Below are positions 6,901 through 12,494 of a stretch of DNA of 12,494 nucleotides, one piece after another. Under the pieces are notes generated by a model, which saw nothing but the letters and a program-made list of their open reading frames with translations, had not been told where the DNA came from and made no database searches. Each line of letters opens with the position of its first letter. Position 1 is the stretch's first letter. The stretch lies in the NCBI GenBank assembly GCA_023442085.1, contig JAEZMT010000251.1, positions 1 to 12,494 on the forward strand. Reading direction: 5' to 3'. The stretch is from Pseudomonadota bacterium. GTDB taxonomy: Bacteria > Pseudomonadota > Alphaproteobacteria > Rhizobiales > Xanthobacteraceae. The translations under genes and the position numbers were made by a program.

Positions 6901-8661
6901 AATTCGGACGTGATGCAGATCAAGGTCGCGCAGGGCGCCAAGCCCGGCGAGGGCGGCCAGCTGCCCGGCCACAAGGTGGACGCGGTGATCGCCAAGGTGC
7001 GCCACTCCACCCCGGGCGTGGGCCTCATCTCCCCGCCCCCGCACCATGACATCTATTCCATCGAGGACCTCGCCCAGCTCATCTACGACCTCAAGAACGT
7101 GAACCCCGACGCGGACGTGTCGGTGAAGCTCGTTTCCGAGGTCGGCGTGGGCACGGTGGCGGCCGGCGTCGCCAAGGCGCGCGCCGACCACATCACCATC
7201 TCCGGCTTCGAGGGCGGCACGGGCGCGAGCCCGCTGACCTCCATCAAGCACGCCGGCTCGCCGTGGGAGATGGGCCTCGCCGAAACCCAGCAGACGCTGG
7301 TGGCCAACCGCTTGCGCTCGCGCGTCGCGCTGCAGGTGGACGGCGGCCTGCGCACCGGCCGGGACGTGGTGATCGGCGCCCTGCTGGGTGCCGACGAGTT
7401 CGCCTTCTCCACCGCCCCGCTGATTGCGGCGGGCTGCATCATGATGCGCAAGTGCCACCTGAACACCTGCCCGGTGGGCGTGGCGACGCAGGACCCCGTG
7501 CTGCGCAAGCGCTTCAAGGGCACGCCCGAGCACGTCATCAACTACTTCTTCTTCATCGCGGAAGAGGTGCGCGAGATCATGGCCTCCCTCGGCTTCCGCA
7601 AGCTGGAGGAGATGGTGGGCCGCGCCGACGTGCTGGACCAGAAGGCCGCCATCGACCACTGGAAGGCCAAGGGCCTCGACTTCTCGCGCATCTTCGCGGT
7701 GCCGCAGGTGCCGGCCGACGTGGGCATCCGCCACACCGAGCGCCAGCACCACCCCATCGAGAAGGTGCTCGACCGCACCCTCATCGCCAAGGCGGCTCCG
7801 GCGCTGGAGCGCGGCGAGCGGGTGGAGATCGAGACGCCCATCCGGTCGGTGGACCGCTCCGCCGGCGCCATGCTCTCGGGCGCGGTGGCGAAGGCCTATG
7901 GCGGCGCCGGCCTGCCGGACGACACGATCCACGTCACCCTCTCGGGCACGGCGGGACAGGCCTTCGGCGCCTTCCTCGCGGCAGGCGTCACCTTCGACCT
8001 GATCGGCGAGGCCAACGACTACGTGGGCAAGGGCCTGTCGGGCGGGCGCATCATCGTGCGGCCGCCGGCCAACTCGGCCATCGTGGCGGAGAATTCCATC
8101 ATCGTCGGCAACACCGTGATGTACGGCGCCACCGAGGGTGAATGCTACTTCCGCGGCGTCGCCGGCGAACGCTTCGCCGTGCGCAATTCGGGGGCAATCG
8201 CCGTCGTCGAAGGCACCGGCGACCATGGCTGCGAATACATGACCGGTGGCATCGTGGTGGTCATCGGCCCCACGGGACGCAACTTCGCGGCCGGCATGTC
8301 CGGCGGCGTCGCCTACGTGCTCGACGAGGACAAGAGCTTCGCCAAGCGCTGCAACCTTTCTATGGTGGACCTGGAGCCGGTGGAGGAGGAGGAGGATCTC
8401 CTGGAGCGCCTCCACCACCACGGCGGCGACCTGGAGTTCAAGGGCCGCATCGACGTGCAGGGCGACATGTCCCGCCACGACGAGGAGCGCCTCCACCAGC
8501 TCATCGCCAAGCATCTGCACCACACCGGCTCGGCGCGGGCGCAGATGATCCTCGACAACTGGGCGGACTACCGCTCCAAGTTCGTCAAGGTGATGCCGGT
8601 GGAATACCGCCGCGCCCTCCGCGAGATGGAGAAGCGCCGCGGCCTCGCGGCGGCCGAATGA
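3958..8661 (+). CDS. gltB: Glutamate synthase (NADPH) large (alpha) subunit
   Basis: This is the large subunit of GOGAT. It hydrolyses glutamine and passes ammonia through an internal tunnel to 2-oxoglutarate, forming glutamate with electrons delivered by GltD. It is cytoplasmic and pairs with glutamine synthetase in ammonium assimilation. The product is 1567 residues, a full-length bacterial alpha subunit. An N-terminal leader of 44 residues precedes Cys45 in ERDACGVGF, the class II amidotransferase nucleophile exposed by cleavage. AHNGEINTLRGN near 277-288 is the glutamine site. A central domain follows, then the FMN-binding synthase domain with GGTGASP at 1086-1092. C1160, C1166 and C1171 in CIMMRKCHLNTC ligate the 3Fe-4S cluster. 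The C-terminal beta-helix starts near G1330. No key residue is missing. gltD follows 197 bp downstream on the same strand. Confidence 0.97.
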   Translation: MAPMDRKDGLIGSVAHTAAAVKDTAIVGRPDAFGLFDPAHERDACGVGFIADIKGRKSHRIVQDGINILLNLEHRGAVGADPRAGDGAGMLVQIPHKFFAKEAARLGFALPEPGQYAVGHIFMPRDPEGEAIVRAAYERVVAEEGFVLIGWRDVPTDNSSLGVSVLPTEPKHVQIFIGRGEFAGDEDGFERRLFVLRKVISNTVYGEKDPRTAGYYPVSLSCRTLVYKGMFLADQLGAYYADLHDPDFESALALVHQRFSTNTFPAWPLAHPYRMVAHNGEINTLRGNVNWMAARQASVDSELFGSDISKLWPISYEGQSDTACFDNALEFLVQGGYSLPHAAMMLVPEAWAGNPLMDEERRAFYEYHAALMEPWDGPAAIVATDGRQIVATLDRNGLRPARYMVTSDDTIVLASEMGVLTLPEEKIVTKWRLQPGKMLLVDLEEGRLVPDEEIKTELARANPYKEWLKHTQLVLEDLRPVEAREVRTDVSLLDRQQAFGYTQEDLKLLMAPMAITGQEAVGSMGTDTPISVLSNKSKSLFTYFQQNFAQVTNPPIDPIREELVMSLVSFIGPRPNIFDLEGNARRKRLEVRQPILTNEDLEKIRSIGFMEERFDTRTLDITYPSDKGAAGMEDAVERLCERAEAAVHGGYNIIILSDRLVGPDRIPIPALLATAAVHHHLIRKGLRTSVGLVIETGEAREVHHFACLAGYGAEAINPYLAFETLLSMKDEIPEEVDDKEIVKRFIKSIDKGLLKVMSKMGISTYQSYCGAQIFDAVGLSSELVHKYFFGTATTIEGVGLPEIAEETVRRHKLAFSDAPIFRSALDVGGEYAYRIRGEDHAWSPESVAELQHAVRGNAQDKYRAFAAMINEEDKRLLTVRSLFRIKGAEEIGQAGVDISEVEPASEIVKRFVTGAMSFGSISREAHTTLAIAMNRIGGKSNTGEGGEEPERFKPLPNGDSMRSAIKQVASGRFGVTAEYLVNSDVMQIKVAQGAKPGEGGQLPGHKVDAVIAKVRHSTPGVGLISPPPHHDIYSIEDLAQLIYDLKNVNPDADVSVKLVSEVGVGTVAAGVAKARADHITISGFEGGTGASPLTSIKHAGSPWEMGLAETQQTLVANRLRSRVALQVDGGLRTGRDVVIGALLGADEFAFSTAPLIAAGCIMMRKCHLNTCPVGVATQDPVLRKRFKGTPEHVINYFFFIAEEVREIMASLGFRKLEEMVGRADVLDQKAAIDHWKAKGLDFSRIFAVPQVPADVGIRHTERQHHPIEKVLDRTLIAKAAPALERGERVEIETPIRSVDRSAGAMLSGAVAKAYGGAGLPDDTIHVTLSGTAGQAFGAFLAAGVTFDLIGEANDYVGKGLSGGRIIVRPPANSAIVAENSIIVGNTVMYGATEGECYFRGVAGERFAVRNSGAIAVVEGTGDHGCEYMTGGIVVVIGPTGRNFAAGMSGGVAYVLDEDKSFAKRCNLSMVDLEPVEEEEDLLERLHHHGGDLEFKGRIDVQGDMSRHDEERLHQLIAKHLHHTGSARAQMILDNWADYRSKFVKVMPVEYRRALREMEKRRGLAAAE

Positions 8662-8668
8662 GGCATGA

Positions 8669-8692
8669 GCGTCCCCTCTTCGGAGGGGACGC
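8669..8692 (+). other. gltB 3' hairpin with TTCG tetraloop
   Basis: GCGTCCCCTC (8669-8678) pairs perfectly with GAGGGGACGC (8683-8692) around TTCG, closed by a C-G pair. In RNA this is the exceptionally stable C(UUCG)G tetraloop on a 10-bp GC-rich stem. It begins 8 bp after the gltB stop. No T-tract follows, so full termination is unlikely; 3' end protection, a processing site or partial attenuation before gltD fits better. Confidence 0.75.
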
Positions 8693-8694
8693 CG

Positions 8695-8714
8695 GCCGGC
8701 CCGAAGCGGCCGGC
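8695..8714 (+). other. Second intercistronic gltB-gltD hairpin
   Basis: GCCGGCC (8695-8701) pairs with GGCCGGC (8708-8714) around a 6-nt loop. It begins 2 bp after the first hairpin, forming a tandem pair. No T-tract follows. The remaining 144 bp before gltD show no further clear structure apart from a 4-bp CCCG/CGGG repeat, and no promoter near consensus. Confidence 0.55.
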
Positions 8715-8858
8715 GAGCGGGCCGGTCGCCCGTGCGGGAACGCGCGCGAAAACCGAGTCCTCAAGCTGGAACAATTCTTGTAATGGAACTGGTGGTGCGG
8801 CACGCGGAGACATCCGGCGCGCGCGGCGGTTCCCTCAAGGTTCGCCAACGAGGTTTTT

Positions 8859-10280
8859 ATGGGCAAGGTCACGGGGTTCCTGGAGATTGATCGGCGCGAG
8901 CAGAAGTATCAGCCCGCATCCGACCGCATCCGCCATTTCCGCGAGTTCACGCTGCCGCTGCCGGACGCCGAGGTGGAGAACCAGGCGTCGCGCTGCATGG
9001 ATTGCGGCATCCCCTTCTGCCACGGCCCCACCGGCTGCCCGGTCCACAACCAGATTCCGGACTGGAACGACCTCGTCTATCGTAACGAGTGGGAGGAGGC
9101 TTCCCGCAACCTCCACTCCACTAACAATTTCCCCGAGTTTACCGGCCGCATCTGCCCCGCCCCGTGCGAGGAAGCCTGTACGCTGAACCTCGAGGACGTG
9201 CCCGTCACCATCAAGACGGTGGAACAGGCCATCGCCGACAAGGCGTGGAAGAAGGGCTGGATCAGGCCCGAGCCCGCCGAGGTGAAGACTGGCAAGAAGG
9301 TGGCCATCATCGGCTCCGGCCCCGCCGGCCTCGCGGCCGCCCAGCAGCTCGCCCGCGCCGGCCACGACGTGCATGTCTACGAGCGCGAGCCCAAGGCCGG
9401 CGGCCTGCTGCGCTACGGCATCCCAGACTTCAAGATGGAGAAGCACCACATCGACCGCCGGGTGAAGCAGATGGAGGCGGAAGGGGTGACCTTCCACTAC
9501 AACGAGAACATCGGCGTGGTGCGCCCCCTCCAGGAGCTTCTCGACGGCCATGACGCGGTGCTGCTCGCCGGCGGCTCCGAAGCCCCGCGCGATCCCCAGC
9601 TGCCGGGCCAGGAGATGGAGGGCGTGCATTACGCCATGCCCTATCTCGTCCAGTCCAACCGCCGCGAGAGCGACGAGCCGGTGAACGAGATCCCGATCCT
9701 CGCCGCCGGCAAGCATGTGGTGGTGGTGGGCGGCGGCGACACCGCCTCCGACTGCGTGGGCACGGCCTTCCGCCAGGGCGCGCTCTCCGTCACCCAGCTC
9801 GATATCCGCGCCGTGCCGCCCATGAAGGAGGACAAGCTGGCGGTGTGGCCCTTCTGGCCCACCAAGTTCCGCACCTCCTCCTCCCAGGCCGAGGGCGCGG
9901 AGCGCGAGTTCGCCTGCGCGACGCTGGGCATCGAGGGCCGCAACGGCCGCGTCACCGGCGTGAAGTGCGCCCGCGTGGACGCGAAGCGCCAGCCCATCCC
10001 CGGCACCGAGTTCGTGCTGCGCGCCGATCTCGTTTTCCTCGCCATCGGCTTCGCCCATCCGCTGTTTTCCGGGCTCATCGAGCAGTCCGGCGCGGCGCTG
10101 GACAAGCGCGGCAACGTGAAGGCGGACGAGGAGGCCTATCTCACCTCCGTGCCGAAGCTCTACGCCGCCGGAGACATGCGCCGTGGCCAGTCGCTGGTGG
10201 TCTGGGCCATCCGCGAGGGCCGCCAGGCCGCCCACGCCATCGACAAGGACCTGATGGGCGCGACGACCCTTCCCCGCTGA
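8859..10280 (+). CDS. gltD: Glutamate synthase (NADPH) small (beta) subunit
   Basis: This is the FAD-containing beta subunit that takes electrons from NADPH and passes them through iron-sulfur clusters to GltB. The product is 473 residues, the usual length. The N-terminal domain has the cysteine sets C46-x2-C49-x4-C54-x5-C60 and C99-x3-C103-x3-C107 for two 4Fe-4S clusters. The FAD-binding Rossmann motif GSGPAG is at 152-157 and the NADPH-binding motif GGGDTASDC at 291-299. The C-terminal FAD signature AGDMRRGQSLVVWAIREG follows. The ATG at 8859 has GAGG 5 nt upstream (8850-8853), and the MGKVTGFLE start matches known GltD proteins. It lies downstream of gltB in the same direction, and the complex needs both. 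The 197-bp gap with strong hairpins means coupling is by co-transcription at most, not translational overlap. Confidence 0.97.
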   Translation: MGKVTGFLEIDRREQKYQPASDRIRHFREFTLPLPDAEVENQASRCMDCGIPFCHGPTGCPVHNQIPDWNDLVYRNEWEEASRNLHSTNNFPEFTGRICPAPCEEACTLNLEDVPVTIKTVEQAIADKAWKKGWIRPEPAEVKTGKKVAIIGSGPAGLAAAQQLARAGHDVHVYEREPKAGGLLRYGIPDFKMEKHHIDRRVKQMEAEGVTFHYNENIGVVRPLQELLDGHDAVLLAGGSEAPRDPQLPGQEMEGVHYAMPYLVQSNRRESDEPVNEIPILAAGKHVVVVGGGDTASDCVGTAFRQGALSVTQLDIRAVPPMKEDKLAVWPFWPTKFRTSSSQAEGAEREFACATLGIEGRNGRVTGVKCARVDAKRQPIPGTEFVLRADLVFLAIGFAHPLFSGLIEQSGAALDKRGNVKADEEAYLTSVPKLYAAGDMRRGQSLVVWAIREGRQAAHAIDKDLMGATTLPR

Positions 10281-10289
10281 GCCCGCGAG

Positions 10290-10312
10290 AGGGCCGGAGC
10301 TCTTCCGGCCCT
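10290..10312. terminator. Shared convergent terminator hairpin
   Basis: AGGGCCGGA (10290-10298) pairs perfectly with TCCGGCCCT (10304-10312) across a 5-nt loop. It fills the 37-bp gap between the gltD stop and the stop of the convergent flavoprotein gene. T-runs are short on both strands, so termination may be partial or need Rho, but the position suits both transcripts. Confidence 0.65.
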
Positions 10313-10317
10313 TCGCC

Positions 10318-10959
10318 TCAGTACAGAATGTCCCGATAGCGCGCCACCATGGACGCCTGCGTTTCCGGCGTCTCGGTGGCGAAGGACGATGCGGCGCCAG
10401 CCGCGTCCTTTTCCGCGATCTGGTCGCGGAGCATCTCTCCCATGGTGGGCAGCACGGTGCGTTCCACCTGCGCCTCCGGCTCCCACAGGCGCGAGCGCAT
10501 GAAGGCCTTCGCGCAATGCAGATAGGCCTCCGTCACCTCCACCCGCAGCACAGTGCGCGGCGCCTTGCCGCCGACGGTGAAGAGGCGGGTCAGCTCCGCA
10601 TCGTCATGGATGAAGGCCCGCCCGTTCACCCGCAGCGTCTCGTCGACGCCGGGAATGAGGAACAGCAGCCCCACCTGCCCCGTGGCGAGGATGTTGGTGA
10701 GGGAATCCAGCCGGTTGTTGCCCGGCCGGTCGGGAATGAGGAGCTCGCGCTCGCGCGCGGCCACAAAGCCCGGCACATCCCCGCGTGGCGAGACATCGGC
10801 GGCGCCCGAGGCATCCGCCGTGGCGATGAGCACGAACGGGCTCAGCGAGATGAAGTGCCGGCAATGCCGGTCCAGCCGGTCCAGCTGCTTGGCGACGCTG
10901 CGCCCGGCCGCGGCGCCATAGAGCTGGCGCAGGGTGGCTTCATCGGCAACGACCGCCAT
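10318..10959 (-). CDS. PPOX-type FMN-binding (pyridoxamine 5'-phosphate oxidase-like) protein
   Basis: This 213-residue cytoplasmic flavoprotein has the split-barrel FMN-binding fold, in the MSMEG_1061-like PPOX branch. Members bind FMN or F420 and the physiological reaction is generally unknown; it should not be called PdxH. Recognisable segments are FVLIATADASGAADVSPRGD near 42-61, the phosphate-contacting IPDRPGNNRLDSLTNIL at 75-91, GLLFLIPGVDETLRVNGRA at 97-115, and AYLHCAKAFMRSRLW at 145-159. The frame is open to 11019, but I chose the ATG at 10959 because AAGGAGGAG (10966-10974) sits 6 nt upstream and the extension is unlike the family. It lies 60 bp downstream of phnF on the same strand, so the two may share a transcript, although no known phosphonate role supports a link. 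Confidence 0.8.
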   Translation of the reverse strand: MAVVADEATLRQLYGAAAGRSVAKQLDRLDRHCRHFISLSPFVLIATADASGAADVSPRGDVPGFVAARERELLIPDRPGNNRLDSLTNILATGQVGLLFLIPGVDETLRVNGRAFIHDDAELTRLFTVGGKAPRTVLRVEVTEAYLHCAKAFMRSRLWEPEAQVERTVLPTMGEMLRDQIAEKDAAGAASSFATETPETQASMVARYRDILY

Positions 10960-10965
10960 GGAACG

Positions 10966-10974
10966 CTCCTCCTT
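10966..10974 (-). promoter_or_regulatory. Strong Shine-Dalgarno of the flavoprotein gene
   Basis: AAGGAGGAG on the - strand, 6 nt before the ATG at 10959. It rejects the longer reading that begins at 11019, which would run to the edge of phnF. Confidence 0.7.
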
Positions 10975-11019
10975 CGGGTTACCTCTTTCTCGCGCAACAC
11001 CTTCCCCTGACGCAAGCAA

Positions 11020-11820
11020 TCAGGGCTTGAATACCAGCTGCACCCGGTCCGCCGCGAAGGAGGAGCGCCCCCATTGCAGGGGCGTGCCGTTGGCCTCGAC
11101 GTCGAGCCGCTCCAGCACCATCACCGCGCGGCCGGGGGCGAGGGAGAGAATCTCCATCTCGCGCGGATTTGCCGGGCGGGCGGTGATGCGCGTCTCCCGA
11201 CGGCGGAAATCCTCGATGCCGAGCGTTGCCAGCGCCCGCGTCAGCGAGCCGGTGGCGGCATAGACGAGATCGAGGTCGCGGCAGCGGGCGTGGGGAAACC
11301 ATGCGGAGCCGCAGGAAATTGGAACGCCGTCCGCCTCGTGGGTGGTCTCGATGCGCAGCACCGGTGTTCCGACGGCAAGCTGCAACTCGCGCGCCACGTC
11401 CGCATCCGCCGGCTCCACGGATGACCCGAGGAAGCGGCCGAACGGTTCGCGCCCGCCCGCCGCCACGATCTCGGAGAAGCGGGTGCGCGGGCCGATGGGA
11501 TAGCGCAGCGGCGGCTCCTTCACGAAGGTGCCCCGCCCCGCCGTCGCCTCGATCAACCCGGCCTCGGAGAGATGCGAGAGCGCGCGGCGCAGGGTGTGGC
11601 GATTGACGCCGAAGCGTTCGGCAAGCTCAGCCTCCACCGGCAGGCGGGAGCCCGGCGCGAGCGCCCCGGCGAGAATGTCCGCCTCCAGCTTCTCGGCGAT
11701 CTGCCGCCAGAGCGTGACGCCGCTGCCGCGCGCGACGGAGCCAGCCGGGGCCGTGCCGACCTCGTCCTCCGTCATCGGGCTGTGACCATCGGCGGCGAGA
11801 CTGCGCGGCGCACCAGACAT
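11020..11820 (-). CDS. phnF: PhnF, GntR/HutC-family transcriptional repressor
   Basis: This is a DNA-binding regulator of phosphonate utilisation genes, 266 residues. A disordered N-terminal 30 residues precedes the winged helix-turn-helix at about 34-101. There the VTLWRQIAEKLEADILAG start, the LPVEAELAERFGVNRHTLRRAL helix-turn-helix and the GLIEATAGRGTFV wing are textbook GntR. The UTRA effector domain covers about 118-262. The divergent position to phnG, with one palindrome between them, supports the PhnF assignment over other HutC-family members. I chose the ATG at 11820, with GGAGG 5 nt upstream; ATGs at 11877 and 11775 are alternatives, but the first lies inside the operator region. Autoregulation through the shared palindrome is likely. 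The flavoprotein gene follows 60 bp later. The effector is not known. Confidence 0.88.
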   Translation of the reverse strand: MSGAPRSLAADGHSPMTEDEVGTAPAGSVARGSGVTLWRQIAEKLEADILAGALAPGSRLPVEAELAERFGVNRHTLRRALSHLSEAGLIEATAGRGTFVKEPPLRYPIGPRTRFSEIVAAGGREPFGRFLGSSVEPADADVARELQLAVGTPVLRIETTHEADGVPISCGSAWFPHARCRDLDLVYAATGSLTRALATLGIEDFRRRETRITARPANPREMEILSLAPGRAVMVLERLDVEANGTPLQWGRSSFAADRVQLVFKP

Positions 11821-11876
11821 TCCTGCCTCCCCTTCCGCCCAAGAAATCACCGAGGGCGCCCATACCGTCTTGCGCA

Positions 11877-11898
11877 TTTGTATAGACTATTATACAAA
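11877..11898. promoter_or_regulatory. PhnF-type operator between phnF and phnG
   Basis: TTTGTATA (11877-11884) and TATACAAA (11891-11898) are perfect 8-bp inverted arms around GACTAT. Part of it, TTGTATAGACTA at 11878-11889, matches at 10 of 12 positions the mycobacterial PhnF site TGGTATAGACCA (recalled from the literature). A nested ATAG-A-CTAT dyad lies at 11882-11890. On the - strand a perfect TATAAT (11894-11889) sits inside it, so bound PhnF would cover the likely phnF -10 box. No good -35 box is seen. The site is 56 bp from the phnF start and 73 bp from the phnG start. Confidence 0.75.
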
Positions 11899-11960
11899 CT
11901 ATGTCCAGCAAGGCCCCGCGTCGGCGCCTACCCGTGTGCGCCAGGGGTGCAAGGACATCT

Positions 11961-11964
11961 GGAG
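11961..11964 (+). promoter_or_regulatory. Shine-Dalgarno deciding the phnG GTG start
   Basis: GGAG 7 nt before the GTG at 11972 supports that start. The in-frame ATG at 11870 lies upstream of and partly in the operator, and the GTG at 12014 has a weaker ribosome site. Confidence 0.5.
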
Positions 11965-11971
11965 ACCGCCC

Positions 11972-12469
11972 GTGAGGTCCGATCCGCCACATACTGACCC
12001 GCAGATCGCAGCCGTGTCCGAGGCCGGAGCGGAGCAGGCCGCGCGGCAGACCATGATGGGGCTTTATGCCCGCGCCACCCGCGCCGAGCTTCAGGCCGCC
12101 GTGGAGCGCTTCCAGCCCCTGCCCCAGCTCAAAAGACTGCGCCCGGCCGAGGCCGGCCTCATCATGGTGCAGGGCCGCACCGGAGGCGACGGTGCCCCCT
12201 TCAACCTCGGCGAGGCGACGGTGACGCGCGCCGCCGTGCAGCTTGCGGGCGGTGCCACCGGCGTTGCCTATCTGCTCGGCCGCGACCCTGCGAAGGCGGA
12301 GGCCGCCGCCATCCTCGATGCCCTGTGGCAGGACCAGGCGCTGCGCCTCGCCGTCACCGATGCGCTCACCCCCGTGCGCCGGCGCCTCGCGGTGGAAGCC
12401 GCCGTGGCGGCGGCGGAGACCGAGGCCACCAAGGTCAATTTCTTCACCATGGCGCGGGGAGAGGACTGA
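11972..12469 (+). CDS. phnG: Carbon-phosphorus lyase core complex subunit PhnG
   Basis: PhnG is part of the PhnGHIJ core that attaches phosphonates to ATP and, with PhnI, forms the ribose 5'-triphosphate-linked intermediate later cleaved by PhnJ. The product is 165 residues from GTG 11972, or 151 from GTG 12014; E. coli PhnG has about 150. It aligns clearly with E. coli PhnG from memory: AEAGLIMVQGRTGGDGAPF at 59-77, GEATVTRAAVQL at 80-91, GRDPAKAEAAAILDAL at 103-118, and the C-terminal VNFFTMARGED. The 11972 start has GGAG 7 nt upstream, while 12014 gives a family-like length, so the start is uncertain. The TGATG overlap with the next gene shows an operon continuing to the right. Its position opposite phnF indicates repression through the shared palindrome. 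No Pho box is seen nearby. Confidence 0.93.
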   Translation: MRSDPPHTDPQIAAVSEAGAEQAARQTMMGLYARATRAELQAAVERFQPLPQLKRLRPAEAGLIMVQGRTGGDGAPFNLGEATVTRAAVQLAGGATGVAYLLGRDPAKAEAAAILDALWQDQALRLAVTDALTPVRRRLAVEAAVAAAETEATKVNFFTMARGED

Positions 12470-12494
12470 TGGCCGCCCCCGCCCTCGCGACGCC
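12469..12494 (+). CDS. Start of the next phn gene, probably phnH (3' partial)
   Basis: Only 26 bases are present, coding MAAPALAT. The ATG overlaps the phnG stop by one base (TGATG) and has GGGGAGAGG (12456-12464) 4 nt upstream, so translational coupling is expected. The residues are too few to identify the protein. phnH, another C-P lyase core subunit, normally follows phnG, and that synteny is the only basis for the name. Confidence 0.6.

Noticed and set aside
3937..8523. A 1528-codon open frame on the - strand opposite gltB
   Set aside because: It is a product of high GC and GC-ending codons in gltB, which leave few stops on the opposite strand. The translation is a His/Ala/Val/Leu/Asp-rich string without any domain, and gltB itself is unmistakable.
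8835..10235. A 466-codon open frame on the - strand opposite gltD
   Set aside because: Same compositional effect; no recognisable motifs, while the + strand has all GltD cysteine and nucleotide-binding motifs.
11870..11971. Longer phnG starting at the ATG at 11870
   Set aside because: This ATG lies just before and its frame runs through the operator and promoter region, and the extra residues have no counterpart in PhnG.
1..12494. Mobile elements, CRISPR, tRNA or rRNA genes
   Set aside because: No transposase, integrase, regularly spaced repeats, clover-leaf sequence or rRNA core sequence was seen anywhere in the window.

Overview
The window is high-GC chromosomal DNA with strong GC-ending codon use, and its ORFs all read as ordinary bacterial genes. 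A GltB/GltD glutamate synthase, a phnF/phnG carbon-phosphorus lyase locus, a YqaA-type DedA protein and a Pro/Ala-rich secreted protein together suggest an alphaproteobacterium of the Hyphomicrobiales (Xanthobacteraceae-like). That placement is inferred from composition and gene content; there is no rRNA or other marker to prove it.

Layout from left to right. (1) A 2-dehydropantoate 2-reductase-family gene on + lacks only the first base of its start codon, and a bidirectional intrinsic terminator follows it. (2) A 44-aa membrane or secreted peptide gene lies on -. (3) A 464-bp gap holds a dyad. (4) A DedA/YqaA membrane protein on + converges with a 296-aa Pro/Ala-rich secreted protein on -. 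(5) A 640-bp gap holds several palindromes and one possible 26-aa ORF. (6) gltB and gltD on + encode the two subunits of NADPH glutamate synthase, separated by 197 bp with two strong tandem hairpins. (7) A PPOX-type flavoprotein lies on -, downstream of and co-oriented with phnF. (8) A divergent promoter region carries a near-perfect PhnF-type operator. (9) phnG on + overlaps the first bases of the next gene, presumably phnH, at the window edge.

Two functional blocks stand out. gltBD turns glutamine plus 2-oxoglutarate into two glutamates, the second half of the GS-GOGAT ammonium assimilation route. phnF and phnG(H...) form the start of a phosphonate catabolism operon in which PhnF probably represses both itself and phnG from one shared palindrome.

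I found no mobile element, CRISPR array, tRNA or rRNA, and no convincing undescribed multi-gene system. The most useful non-obvious signals are non-coding: the PhnF operator, the gltB-gltD intercistronic hairpins, and an interrupted palindrome far upstream of gltB.
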